This document shows positions 21,702-30,225 of a DNA stretch of 64,000 nt, piece by piece. The position numbers were made by a program, and so were the translations under genes. The stretch is taken from assembly GCF_003865075.1 (NCBI RefSeq), contig NZ_BHWB01000002.1:372001-436000 (forward strand), read 5' to 3'. Position 1 is the first letter of the stretch. Every line of letters begins with the position of its first letter. Source of the stretch: Bacteroides faecalis. Lineage in GTDB: Bacteria; Bacteroidota; Bacteroidia; Bacteroidales; Bacteroidaceae. Under the pieces are notes generated by a model. It saw only the letters and a program-made list of their open reading frames with translations, was not told the DNA's origin and made no database searches.

Positions 21702-23480
21702 ATGAAAGATTTCTTAAAATTTACACTTGCTACCATGACCGGCATAATTCTGTCGGGCATTGTATTCTTTATAATCGGTATGGTGACGTTATTCAGTATC
21801 GTATTCGCCTCTGAAAGTGAAACTATAGTCAAACAGAATTCTGTGATGATGCTCGACTTAAACGGTACGCTTGTTGAACGTATACAGGAAAATCCGATTG
21901 ATCTGTTATCTCAATTATTTGATAATGATACCAATATATATGGTCTGGATGATATTCTTGCTTCTATCCAAAAAGCAAAGGAGAATGAGAACATCCAGGG
22001 AATCTATTTACAAGTCAGTTCCTTAGCCACTTCATACGCATCTCTGCAAGAGATCCGTAATGCACTGCTCGACTTCAAAGAAAGCGGAAAGTTCATCATA
22101 GCTTATGGTGATAACTATACACAGGGACTTTATTACTTATCAAGTGTAGCAGACAAAGTAATGCTTAACCCGAAAGGAATGATCGAATGGCGTGGTATTG
22201 CCTCCACCCCACTCTTCTATAAAGATTTGCTTCAAAAAATTGGAGTAGATATGCAAATATTTAAGGTAGGAACTTATAAATCGGCAGTTGAACCGTTTAT
22301 TTCTACGGAAATGAGTCCTGCCAATCGTGAACAGGTAACCGCTTTCATCAATTCTATCTGGGGACAAGTGCTTACAGGAGTTTCTGATTCCCGACAACTT
22401 TCCGTTGATAGTCTGAATGCTTATGCCGATCGTATGCTTATGTTCTATCCTGCCGAAGAAAGCGTAAAATATGGACTTGCTGATACTTTGATCTACCGGA
22501 ATGATGTACGCAATTATCTTAAAGAGCTAGTAAGTATTGATAAAGACGATAATCTTCCTACATTAAGTTTGAGTGAGATGATGAATATCAGGGAGAATAC
22601 GCCCAAAGATATAAGCAATGATATCGTTGCAGTGTATTATGCATCCGGCGAAATCACCGACACATCCGGATCGGCAGCTTCAGAAGAAGGTATTGTCGGA
22701 CCAAAAGTTATTCGGGATTTACGTAAACTAAAGGAAGACAATGATGTAAAAGCTGTCGTATTACGGGTTAATTCTCCGGGTGGCAGTGCGTTTGCCTCCG
22801 AACAAATATGGCATGCTGTAAAAGAGTTGAAGGAGGAGAAACCGGTTATTGTTTCTATGGGTGATTATGCTGCTTCCGGCGGTTATTACATTTCTTGTGT
22901 AGCCGATACTATCGTTGCAGAGCCAACGACACTCACCGGTTCTATCGGTATTTTCGGTATGGTTCCAAATGTAAAAGGATTGACTGAGAAGATCGGACTG
23001 ACTTATGATGTTGTAAAAACAAACAAGTTTGCTGACTTCGGAAATATCATGCGTCCTTTTAATGAAGAGGAGAAGTCGTTGATGCAAATGATGGTAACTC
23101 AAGGATATGATACGTTTATTACCCGCTGTGCCGAAGGACGTCACATGACGAAAGAAGCAATTGAAAAGATTGCCGAAGGACGTGTCTGGACAGGTGAAAC
23201 TGCTCAAGAACTCGGACTGGTAGACGTACTTGGAGGTATTGACGATGCATTGAAAATCGCAGTTAATAAAGCAGGAATTGAAAATTATACAGTTGTTTCT
23301 TATCCGTCTAAACTAGACTTCCTGTCTTCTCTACTTGGAGTAAAGCCTACGAATTATGTGGAATCACAAATATTAGAAAGTAATTTAGGAGAATATTATC
23401 AACAATTCGGTTTGCTGAGAAATCTGAAAGAGAAGTCCATGCTTCAGGCACGCATTCCGTTTGAATTGAATATTAAGTAA
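21702..23480 (+). CDS. sppA: Signal peptide peptidase SppA, 67-kDa type
   Basis: A 592-residue inner-membrane protease that degrades leftover signal peptides. It has one N-terminal membrane span (about residues 8-36) and two tandem peptidase domains. The catalytic lysine is in FKVGTYKSAVEPF (K193) of the first domain and the nucleophile serine in YAASGGYY (S392) of the second, the arrangement of the E. coli long form. The run VNSPGGSAFASEQIW is also typical. It is the first gene of a co-directional set with lpxK, purine nucleoside phosphorylase and thiL, and is followed by lpxK after 11 bases. Confidence 0.96.
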   Translation: MKDFLKFTLATMTGIILSGIVFFIIGMVTLFSIVFASESETIVKQNSVMMLDLNGTLVERIQENPIDLLSQLFDNDTNIYGLDDILASIQKAKENENIQGIYLQVSSLATSYASLQEIRNALLDFKESGKFIIAYGDNYTQGLYYLSSVADKVMLNPKGMIEWRGIASTPLFYKDLLQKIGVDMQIFKVGTYKSAVEPFISTEMSPANREQVTAFINSIWGQVLTGVSDSRQLSVDSLNAYADRMLMFYPAEESVKYGLADTLIYRNDVRNYLKELVSIDKDDNLPTLSLSEMMNIRENTPKDISNDIVAVYYASGEITDTSGSAASEEGIVGPKVIRDLRKLKEDNDVKAVVLRVNSPGGSAFASEQIWHAVKELKEEKPVIVSMGDYAASGGYYISCVADTIVAEPTTLTGSIGIFGMVPNVKGLTEKIGLTYDVVKTNKFADFGNIMRPFNEEEKSLMQMMVTQGYDTFITRCAEGRHMTKEAIEKIAEGRVWTGETAQELGLVDVLGGIDDALKIAVNKAGIENYTVVSYPSKLDFLSSLLGVKPTNYVESQILESNLGEYYQQFGLLRNLKEKSMLQARIPFELNIK

Positions 23481-23491
23481 CTGTATTTTAT

Positions 23492-24619
23492 ATGAGTGAG
23501 CACGTTGTCAAGATACATAAATGGCTCTATCCTGTCTCGTGGATTTACAAGACAGTGGTAGCAACGAGGAATAAACTGTTTGATTGGGGAGTATTCCAGT
23601 CGAAGAGTTTTAATATTCCTGTTATTTGCGTCGGCAATCTGGCCGTGGGCGGAACAGGGAAAACTCCTCATACCGAGTATTTGATAAAGTTGCTTCGTGA
23701 TCAATATCAAGTAGCGGTATTGAGCAGAGGATACAAACGGCGTACGAGTGGTTATGTGCTTGCCACTCCACAAAGTACGGTAAAGACAATTGGTGACGAA
23801 CCTTATCAGATGTATACCAAATTCCCGTCTGTCACACTAGCTGTTGATGAGAATCGCTGTCATGGCATTGAAAAATTGCTTCGTCTGAAAGAACCGACAA
23901 TAGATGTTATTCTGCTTGACGATGCTTTCCAACATCGTTATGCCAAACCCGGATTAAGTATTCTGCTAACAGACTATCATCGTCTATTCTGTGACGATAC
24001 TTTGCTCCCGGCGGGACGGCTACGGGAATCGATCAATGGAAAGAACCGAGCTCAGATTGTTATTGTCACTAAATGTCCGCGAGATATTAAACCTATTGAC
24101 TACAACATCATTACCAAACGGTTAAACCTGTATCCATATCAGCAATTATTCTTTTCATCGTTCTGTTATGGAAATTTACGACCTATATTCTCTCAGAATG
24201 ATTCAAATTCGATAACGGAAGATTCAGGAAACAAAGAGGTGCCTTTGTCTTCATTGACCGATGCAAACATATTACTGGTAACGGGCATTGCTTCCCCCGC
24301 CCCAATTCTTGAAAGATTAAAAGAGTATACGCAGAATATTGATCTCCTCTCATTTGGTGATCATCATGATTTCAGTCACCGAGATATACAGCTCGTCAAA
24401 GAAAGATTTAAAAAGCTGAAAGGTGATCAACGAATTATCATTACCACAGAAAAGGATGCAACCCGACTACTCCATCATCCGGCAGTGAATGAAGAACTAA
24501 AACCGTTCATCTACGCCTTGCCTATTGAAATTGAGATATTACAAAATCAACAAGATAAATTTAACCAACATATTATCAACTATGTTAGAGAAAATACAAG
24601 AAACCGCAGCTTATCTTAA
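23492..24619 (+). CDS. lpxK: Tetraacyldisaccharide 4'-kinase
   Basis: A 375-residue kinase that phosphorylates the 4' position of the lipid A disaccharide at the inner membrane. The Walker A motif is in GNLAVGGTGKTPHTEYL (about residues 47-63). LDDAFQHRYAKPGLSILLTD and PAGRLRESI are characteristic LpxK segments. The N-terminus has an amphipathic or membrane-associated helix (WLYPVSWIYKTVVATRNKLF). The end overlaps the start of the next gene by 38 bases, so the two are probably translated together. Confidence 0.96.
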   Translation: MSEHVVKIHKWLYPVSWIYKTVVATRNKLFDWGVFQSKSFNIPVICVGNLAVGGTGKTPHTEYLIKLLRDQYQVAVLSRGYKRRTSGYVLATPQSTVKTIGDEPYQMYTKFPSVTLAVDENRCHGIEKLLRLKEPTIDVILLDDAFQHRYAKPGLSILLTDYHRLFCDDTLLPAGRLRESINGKNRAQIVIVTKCPRDIKPIDYNIITKRLNLYPYQQLFFSSFCYGNLRPIFSQNDSNSITEDSGNKEVPLSSLTDANILLVTGIASPAPILERLKEYTQNIDLLSFGDHHDFSHRDIQLVKERFKKLKGDQRIIITTEKDATRLLHHPAVNEELKPFIYALPIEIEILQNQQDKFNQHIINYVRENTRNRSLS

Positions 24620-25391
24620 AGAGAGGATGCACACAAGTCCTGAAACCGCCATCATTTTGGGAACCGGACTTGGGAGTTTAGCAAACGAGATCACCGAGAA
24701 GTATGAAATAAAGTATTCGGATATTCCTAACTTTCCGATATCGACTGTCGAAGGCCATAGTGGTAAGCTGATTTTCGGAAAGTTGGGCAATAAGGACATT
24801 ATGGCAATGCAAGGTCGTTTCCATTATTACGAAGGATATTCAATGAAAGAAGTTACTTTTCCAGTGCGTGTAATGCGTGAATTGGGTATCAAGACGCTGT
24901 TTGTTTCTAACGCCAGCGGTGGAACGAATGCAGCTTTTGAGATCGGCGATCTAATGATTATTACCGATCATATCAATTACTTCCCCGAACATCCGTTACG
25001 TGGGAAAAATATCCCTTATGGTCCCCGTTTCCCGGATATGAGCGAGGCCTATGATAAGGAATTGATTCGTAAAGCGAACGAGATTGCCAAAGAAAAGGGA
25101 ATTAAAGTACAGCATGGCGTATATATAGGTACACAAGGTCCCACTTTTGAGACTCCGTCCGAATACAAGCTGTTCCATATTCTTGGTGCTGATGCAGTAG
25201 GTATGTCTACAGTCCCCGAAGTGATTGTCGCCAATCATTGCGGAATCAAGGTGTTCGGTATTTCTGTAATTACCGACTTGGGAGTGGAAGGAAAAATCGT
25301 AGAAGTAACGCACGAAGAGGTTCAGAAAGCTGCTGATGCCGCTCAACCGAAAATGACTACAATCATGCGTGAACTTATCAATCGTGCATAA
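24582..25391 (+). CDS. Purine nucleoside phosphorylase
   Basis: A 269-residue enzyme of the trimeric PNP family (type I), which splits inosine and guanosine with phosphate in purine salvage. Motifs seen: GTGLGSLA near the start, GRFHYYEGYS, SNASGGTN, GPTFETPSEY and VGMSTVPEVI. The start at 24582 (MLEKIQETAAYL) is chosen because it gives the normal family length; an earlier in-frame start lies deeper within lpxK and adds an atypical leader. It is followed by thiL after 17 bases. Confidence 0.95.
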   Translation: MLEKIQETAAYLKERMHTSPETAIILGTGLGSLANEITEKYEIKYSDIPNFPISTVEGHSGKLIFGKLGNKDIMAMQGRFHYYEGYSMKEVTFPVRVMRELGIKTLFVSNASGGTNAAFEIGDLMIITDHINYFPEHPLRGKNIPYGPRFPDMSEAYDKELIRKANEIAKEKGIKVQHGVYIGTQGPTFETPSEYKLFHILGADAVGMSTVPEVIVANHCGIKVFGISVITDLGVEGKIVEVTHEEVQKAADAAQPKMTTIMRELINRA

Positions 25392-25408
25392 AAAGCTAAA
25401 GAATATTT

Positions 25409-26443
25409 ATGAGAACTGAAATAGCCACTCTCGGAGAGTTTGGATTAATCAAACGTCTGACCGAGGGTATCAAACTGGAAAACAAATCAAGTAAATATGG
25501 TGTGGGCGACGATGCCGCCGTCCTCTCCTATCCTTCGGAAAAGGAAATTCTGGTGACTACGGACTTATTGATGGAAGGTGTGCACTTTGATCTCACTTAT
25601 GTTCCTCTGAAACATCTGGGATATAAGGCAGCAGTCGTCAACTTCTCTGATATTTATGCGATGAACGGCACGCCTCGTCAAATTACCGTATCTCTTGCTC
25701 TGTCTAAACGTTTCAGCGTAGAAGACATGGAAGAACTTTATGCAGGTATTCGCTTGGCTTGTCAGCAATATCATGTGGATGTAATAGGTGGAGACACGAG
25801 TTCTTCTCTTACGGGACTTGCCATCAGCATAACTTGTATCGGTGAAGCAGATAAAGATAAAGTTGTTTATCGCAATGGTGCTAAAGAGACAGATTTAATT
25901 TGTGTAAGCGGTGACTTGGGTGCTGCTTACATGGGACTGCAATTACTGGAACGTGAAAAAGTAGTTCTAAAAGGTGAGAAAGATGTCCAACCCGATTTTA
26001 CGGGCAAAGAATATCTTTTGGAACGCCAATTGAAACCGGAAGCCCGCAAAGACATTATCGAGAAATTAGCAGCCGCCAACATTGTGCCAACATCTATGAT
26101 GGATATTTCCGACGGGCTTTCTTCGGAATTGATGCATATCTGTACGCAAAGCAACGCCGGCTGTCGTGTGTACGAGGAACATATCCCTATCGACTACCAA
26201 ACTGCTGTTATGGCGGAAGAGTTTAACATGAACCTGACGACTTGCGCAATGAATGGTGGCGAAGATTACGAACTTCTCTTCACTGTTCCTATTGCCGATC
26301 ATGAAAAGGTATCACAAATGGAAGGTATCCGCCTCATCGGGCATATCACGAAACCGGAACTTGGTTGCGCACTAATTACCCGTGACGGACAAGAATTTGA
26401 GCTGAAAGCTCAAGGATGGAACCCTTTGAAAGAAGAAAAATAA
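25409..26443 (+). CDS. thiL: Thiamine-monophosphate kinase
   Basis: A 344-residue enzyme that makes thiamine pyrophosphate from thiamine monophosphate. The motifs GVGDDAAVL (about residues 31-39), TTDLLMEGVHFDL, VIGGDTSSS and MDISDGLSSEL are the metal- and nucleotide-binding segments of the ThiL/PurM fold. It is the last gene of the sppA operon and is followed by a strong terminator. Confidence 0.96.
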   Translation: MRTEIATLGEFGLIKRLTEGIKLENKSSKYGVGDDAAVLSYPSEKEILVTTDLLMEGVHFDLTYVPLKHLGYKAAVVNFSDIYAMNGTPRQITVSLALSKRFSVEDMEELYAGIRLACQQYHVDVIGGDTSSSLTGLAISITCIGEADKDKVVYRNGAKETDLICVSGDLGAAYMGLQLLEREKVVLKGEKDVQPDFTGKEYLLERQLKPEARKDIIEKLAAANIVPTSMMDISDGLSSELMHICTQSNAGCRVYEEHIPIDYQTAVMAEEFNMNLTTCAMNGGEDYELLFTVPIADHEKVSQMEGIRLIGHITKPELGCALITRDGQEFELKAQGWNPLKEEK

Positions 26444-26481
26444 ATTGTCATAGTAAATAACTAAAATATTTATTCGCATAT

Positions 26482-26524
26482 AACACTGATAATAAGCAAA
26501 CTAACTTTTTATCAGTGTTTTTTA
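26482..26524 (+). terminator. Terminator after thiL
   Basis: Perfect 11-bp arms at 26482-26492 and 26509-26519 (AACACTGATAA and its complement), followed by a T run. Confidence 0.85.
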
Positions 26525-26558
26525 TTTCCAGAATCCTTGCAGAATCCAAAAGTTTCAC

Positions 26559-26566
26559 TACCTTTG
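26559..26566 (+). promoter_or_regulatory. tRNA-Phe promoter -7 box
   Basis: TACCTTTG, an exact match to TAnnTTTG, 17 bases before the tRNA. A TTG lies about 20 bases upstream. Confidence 0.65.
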
Positions 26567-26583
26567 CAACCGCAAACAAGAAA

Positions 26584-26656
26584 GGTGCCATAGCTCAGTT
26601 GGTAGAGCAAAGGACTGAAAATCCTTGTGTCCCCGGTTCGATTCCTGGTGGCACCA
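26584..26656 (+). tRNA. tRNA-Phe (GAA anticodon)
   Basis: 73 bases, CCA not encoded. The anticodon arm reads AGGACTGAAAATCCT (anticodon GAA). The acceptor stem GGTGCCA/TGGCACC is perfect. The last 12 bases plus the next base form the left attachment site of the element to the right; the tRNA gene stays intact after integration. Confidence 0.97.
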
Positions 26657-26657
26657 C
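26645..26657 (+). repeat. Left attachment site (attL) in tRNA-Phe
   Basis: CTGGTGGCACCAC, the 3' end of the tRNA gene plus one base, repeated exactly at 40407-40419. The flanking sequences differ. Confidence 0.8.
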
Positions 26658-26680
26658 TTTTAAAAGACTTCAAAATTGGT

Positions 26681-26722
26681 AAATCCCTGAAAATTAAACA
26701 TTTCAGGGATTTTCTTTTTCTT
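26681..26722 (+). terminator. Terminator after tRNA-Phe
   Basis: Perfect 12-bp arms at 26681-26692 and 26701-26712 around an 8-base loop, followed by TTTCTTTTTCTT. It lies inside the integrated element, which may therefore supply the tRNA with a new terminator. Confidence 0.8.
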
Positions 26723-26892
26723 CTAATCCGCATATTTTGAGCAGAATTACGCACTTCCGTAGTGCTAAATCGTGGACAATTTTAGTCTCGAAAAAAATGT
26801 CCACGAATTGTACCGTAAGTCGTTGATTGTCTTATCGTTTGTTTCTTGCTATTCTGCACGATTCAGTAACTTTAAACATTAATTTTTAGAGT

Positions 26893-28119
26893 ATGAAACG
26901 ACAGACTTTTAATGTGCTGTTCTTCATCCGCAAAACAAGAACAGTAAAATCAGGTGAAACGCCTATCATGTTGCGGATAACAATTCAAGGTCAATTAGCT
27001 GAAATACAGCTAAAACGAACTATTAAGCCCGAACTTTGGTCGCAAGCCAAAGAATGGTGTACAGGCAAAGATTCTAAATCTGTAGAAGTAAACCGCTATT
27101 TAGAATCGGTAAAATTACGCTTGTATGAGATTCATCGAACTTTAGAAGATGAAAACAAACTAATTAATCCGATGGAGATTAAAAGGCGTTTTCTCGGACT
27201 GGATGAAAAGCATAAGATGTTCTTTGGAGTATTCCAAGAACACAACGACAAATGTCGGGAACTGATCGGCAAGGATTATGCAAAGGTCACTATCTCCCGT
27301 TTTGATACATGCTTGAAGTATTTTAAAGAAATGCTTCTAAAACAGTACCATCTAAAAGATATTCCGATGAAAGAAATAAATAATGCCATTATTCAGGACT
27401 ATATTCATTTCTTGAAATCAAAAAAGAATCTGCAAGAAAATACAGTTATCCGCTACATGAAAGTAGTCAAGAAGATTACTAACATGGCTCTTGCAAACGA
27501 CTGGTTAGATAAAAATCCGTTTATGAATATCCACTTCCATGAGCAAGAAGTGCATAAGGAGTTTCTAACCAAAGAAGAATTAGAAATTTTACGAACTAAA
27601 GTTTTCAATGTACCACGCTTGGAATTGGTACGTGATATTTTCTTATTCCAGTGTTGGACTGGATTAGCGTTCATAGATGTATCGGAATTGAAACCCGAAC
27701 ATTTGGTAACAGATAATGAAGGTAACATCTGGATAAGAAAGGCTCGCCAAAAGACAAAAATCATGTGTAACATTCCACTTTTGGATATTCCGTTAGCTAT
27801 ATTGGATAAATACAAGGGCTATCCGCTTTGCGAAAAGAAAGGTACATTATTACCCGTTCCATGCAACCAAAAGGCAAACAGTTATTTGAAGGAAATAGCT
27901 GATTTCTGCGGAATTAAGAAGAACCTGACCACTCATACAGGGCGTCATACTTTTTCGACTGTCGTTACGCTAGCTAACAATGTTTCATTGGAAAATGTAT
28001 CTAAGATGCTCGGTCATACCAATACGAAGATGACACAACGGTACGCAAAAGTATTAGATCAGAGTATTCTCCGAGATATGCAGAATGTACGAGAAAATTT
28101 CTCTCCTAAAACCACCTAA
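26893..28119 (+). CDS. Tyrosine recombinase (integrase) of the element
   Basis: A 408-residue site-specific recombinase. It has an N-terminal arm-binding region (about 1-105), a core-binding SAM-like domain (about 110-215) and a C-terminal catalytic domain. The catalytic residues seen are H348 and R351 (HTGRHTFS), H375 (LGHTN) and Y384 (RYAKV). The first catalytic arginine, normally in TGLR, is replaced: TGLAFIDV has A259. The integrase of CTnDOT also lacks this arginine, so the change need not inactivate the enzyme. It lies 236 bases after tRNA-Phe and points into the element, and probably integrates it at the tRNA 3' end. Confidence 0.94.
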   Translation: MKRQTFNVLFFIRKTRTVKSGETPIMLRITIQGQLAEIQLKRTIKPELWSQAKEWCTGKDSKSVEVNRYLESVKLRLYEIHRTLEDENKLINPMEIKRRFLGLDEKHKMFFGVFQEHNDKCRELIGKDYAKVTISRFDTCLKYFKEMLLKQYHLKDIPMKEINNAIIQDYIHFLKSKKNLQENTVIRYMKVVKKITNMALANDWLDKNPFMNIHFHEQEVHKEFLTKEELEILRTKVFNVPRLELVRDIFLFQCWTGLAFIDVSELKPEHLVTDNEGNIWIRKARQKTKIMCNIPLLDIPLAILDKYKGYPLCEKKGTLLPVPCNQKANSYLKEIADFCGIKKNLTTHTGRHTFSTVVTLANNVSLENVSKMLGHTNTKMTQRYAKVLDQSILRDMQNVRENFSPKTT

Positions 28120-28125
28120 AGATAA

Positions 28126-28162
28126 AAACGGCTACCCAATCCATTCGGACGGTAGCCGTTTC
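28126..28162. terminator. Bidirectional terminator between integrase and HTH genes
   Basis: AACGGCTACC and GGTAGCCGTT form a GC-rich hairpin with A runs on one side and T-rich sequence on the other. It lies between the convergent integrase gene and the minus-strand HTH genes. Confidence 0.75.
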
Positions 28163-28184
28163 TCTATCTTCATTATATTAAAGG

Positions 28185-28487
28185 CTAAAGAGAATAATCT
28201 CCTATATTATAGGCAGAACGAAACCTATCTTCCAAAACCTTCCTAATATCCGATTCACGAAACAGCACTTTGCCCGGAAGTTGGATAAAAGGGAAAATGC
28301 CATCATCCCGATAATACTGCAAAGTTCTACGGCTGATTTTGAGAATAGAACAAAGTTCTTCACTTGTCAGATACCGTTCACCCTCAAACATGGGCTTATT
28401 ATTCTTCAATGCATATTCTATATAAGGTAAAACCCTATCTAACGATTGCAATAATTCTTGGCTATCCTCATTCGTATATAAGTCCAT
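28185..28487 (-). CDS. Helix-turn-helix protein, excisionase-like
   Basis: A 100-residue protein from the ATG at 28487 (a TTG two codons earlier is less likely). The C-terminal half is a MerR/excisionase-type winged helix: LTSEELCSILKISRRTLQYY, then GIFPFIQLPGKVLFRESDIRKV. Proteins of this type accompany integrases on Bacteroides mobile elements and act in excision or gene control. It lies seven bases after the upstream HTH gene, forming a pair. Confidence 0.8.
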   Translation of the reverse strand: MDLYTNEDSQELLQSLDRVLPYIEYALKNNKPMFEGERYLTSEELCSILKISRRTLQYYRDDGIFPFIQLPGKVLFRESDIRKVLEDRFRSAYNIGDYSL

Positions 28488-28493
28488 AAGCAA

Positions 28494-28808
28494 TTATTCT
28501 TTAGTGGTTACTTTTATTCTACCTGAATCCAATAGTTTTTGTACTTCGGCAACCTTATAATATACCTTCTTGCCAACAGTCGAAAAAGAAAGTTTGCCAC
28601 TCTCACGTAAAGACTGTAATGTTCGTAAAGGAATATTTAAGGAAGCTGCCAATGCCCTACCCTCTATCCATTCTTTCTCAATACGCATATCAGAGGGAGA
28701 TAAAGAAGTATTATCTGCCCATGATACAATCTGTTCCAGCTTCTTTCTAAAAAAATCGAAGGAAAACCTTTCTATTGCTACTATATCCATATATAAATTA
28801 CTTTTCAA
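28494..28808 (-). CDS. Helix-turn-helix protein, excisionase-like
   Basis: 104 residues from 28808, or 98 from the ATG at 28790, which gives a start more typical of the group (MDIVAIERFSFDFFRKK). It contains the recognition segment LAASLNIPLRTLQSLRESGK and the wing GKKVYYKVAEVQKLLDSG. It is the first gene of a two-gene unit with the excisionase-like gene that follows. It may act in excision or regulation of the element; this is inferred from the fold and the setting. Confidence 0.78.
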   Translation of the reverse strand: MKSNLYMDIVAIERFSFDFFRKKLEQIVSWADNTSLSPSDMRIEKEWIEGRALAASLNIPLRTLQSLRESGKLSFSTVGKKVYYKVAEVQKLLDSGRIKVTTKE

Positions 28809-28873
28809 AATTCATTTTCTTTTAAAGTAAGTTTTCCAGAACTCAATATGAAGCATTGACAAAGGTAAGTTCC

Positions 28874-28975
28874 GTATTTAGCCTGTTCAAGTCCAAGCCT
28901 TCGGTTTAGATAAAAATCTTCCTCTCATTGCATTTCGAGCGTATTTTTATCTAAAGACTTGCACAGACTAAATAC
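28874..28975. repeat. Large compound palindrome, about 102 bp
   Basis: Three nested pairs of exact arms share one centre near 28925-28930: GTATTTAG (28874-28881) with CTAAATAC (28968-28975), CAAGTC (28888-28893) with GACTTG (28956-28961), and a 13-bp arm at 28905-28917 with its complement at 28943-28955. It lies in the 230-base gap between two HTH units. It may be a protein-binding site or a structured RNA leader; no gene overlaps it. Confidence 0.65.
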
Positions 28976-29038
28976 TTCACTGAAAAAGTCAATGATTCAA
29001 ATTAAATTCCGAAAAACAATATTTTTGAGGGTGGCAGA

Positions 29039-29332
29039 TTATTCTTTCCAGCTTTCGAAGTAATGCTTTTGCAGGAGTTTATCAATATCACTTTGACGAT
29101 ATATGATTTTCCCTTTTATCTGGATGAAGGGGATTAATCCCGTATCCCGCCATTCTTGCAGAGTTCGTAGACTGACATTCAGTTTTTTAGAAACCTCATG
29201 ATTAGAAAGAAATCGTTCTCCGTTTAGGTGGGGCTTATAGTGCTTGACAATCGATTCAATACCGTTCAGCATTCAATCGAGCGAAGAAATAAATTCTTTG
29301 ACTTGTGGGGTATCTTTATTTATTAGTTCCAT
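29039..29332 (-). pseudogene. Helix-turn-helix protein with an early nonsense codon
   Basis: The frame starts at 29332 (MELINKDTPQVKEFISSLD), meets TGA at codon 20, and continues in the same frame with MLNGIESIVKHYKPHLNGER and a complete excisionase-type HTH (LNVSLRTLQEWRDTGLIPFI, then the wing with IIYRQSDIDKLL). The neighbouring relative at 28185 has SLDRVL where this one has SLD-stop-ML, so a CGA to TGA change fits. The ATG directly after the stop (29272) could still give a 77-residue protein with the whole DNA-binding part, so it may remain partly functional. Confidence 0.7.
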
Positions 29333-29413
29333 GATTGAAAGATTGTTTTATTGAAATATTGATTTCAAGATTGCTGGATGGCTAATCAGTTGAATAATTA
29401 GCTGATTGATTAA

Positions 29414-29707
29414 TTAGTTTCGCAGATAGTCACCCAGTGATGAAAGATTAAGCACATCTTTCACTGGATCATAATCTATGTAAATCCGTTTAGGAGCAGG
29501 AGCAATAAAATACAGGCTACCTTCTTTTTGTATTTCATATGTGGCGGGTGAAGCCTGTTTGGTAGTTTCCGATACATATATAATAGAAAGAAGATAGTCT
29601 TTATCATTACGGTAGATGATAACCGTAGGATTCAGATTAACGCTTTCCCATGTGCCGACAATAGAAAACAGATTAAAGGATGGATAATCTTCTTTAGTTC
29701 TTTTCAT
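29414..29707 (-). CDS. DUF3876 family protein
   Basis: A 97-residue protein from the ATG at 29707 (MKRTKEDYPSFNLFSIVGTW); the longer reading to 29767 lies within the upstream gene. It contains the beta-rich pattern IVGTWESVNLNPTVIIYRND and IYIDYDPVKDVLNLSSLGDY typical of DUF3876, a family common on Bacteroides mobile elements. The function is unknown. Its start overlaps the end of the upstream HTH gene by 14 bases, so the two form an operon. Confidence 0.75.
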   Translation of the reverse strand: MKRTKEDYPSFNLFSIVGTWESVNLNPTVIIYRNDKDYLLSIIYVSETTKQASPATYEIQKEGSLYFIAPAPKRIYIDYDPVKDVLNLSSLGDYLRN

Positions 29708-30008
29708 AAGGCGTAATTTGTTTGAGTGATTGATTTTGTGTTTCACTGTCCGCAATAAATCTTTCAATATCGGAAGACTTATAATAAATCTTGTTCCCTA
29801 TTTGGGAATAAGCCAGCCGTCCACTACTTCGGTAATATTGCAGCGTTCGTTTACTAAAACCTAACAGCAGGCACACTTCCTGACCATCCAGCCAGTTTTC
29901 AACTTTTTGAGTATGAGTGCTGCACAAACTCTCTATCCGTTTGGCAAACTCCGTGAACCGTTCGCAGACATACGAAAAGGTTCTCTTTTCAATGGTTACT
30001 ACTTCCAT
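29694..30008 (-). CDS. Helix-turn-helix protein, excisionase-like
   Basis: A 104-residue protein from the ATG at 30008 (MEVVTIEKRTFSYVCERFTE); a longer frame exists but its leader looks noncoding. An N-terminal helix is followed by the HTH segment VCLLLGFSKRTLQYYRSSGR and the wing GNKIYYKSSDIERFI. It resembles the HTH proteins at 28185 and 33263. It is first in a two-gene unit with the DUF3876 gene. Confidence 0.82.
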   Translation of the reverse strand: MEVVTIEKRTFSYVCERFTEFAKRIESLCSTHTQKVENWLDGQEVCLLLGFSKRTLQYYRSSGRLAYSQIGNKIYYKSSDIERFIADSETQNQSLKQITPYEKN

Positions 30009-30190
30009 ACTTTTAATTTTTAATGGTTTATAAAACGTGTTGATTCTATTTTCACCAGCAAATGAAAGAAGAATCAAGAGCCGTTTTCTAAACTGTCTGA
30101 AAGTGGTATGAAGTGGTTATAACTGGCTGGATAAATGAAAATAGAAATTATACACTGTGAACATACAAGATGTTAAAATCGAAGATTTTA

Positions 30191-30221
30191 TACTTACTAC
30201 TAAGTAAATTGTATATATTTG
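30191..30221 (+). promoter_or_regulatory. Promoter with TetR operator upstream of the first tetR gene
   Basis: The 16-bp palindrome TACTTA-N4-TAAGTA (30191-30206) is followed by the -7 box TATATTTG (30214-30221), five bases before the start codon. The same palindrome recurs at 30793-30808. This fits an autoregulated TetR repressor. Confidence 0.7.
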
Positions 30222-30225
30222 CGTC

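Noticed and set aside
26584-26656. tRNA-Phe disrupted by the integrated element.
   Set aside because: The acceptor stem and all arms are intact because the element restores the 3' end of the gene on integration.
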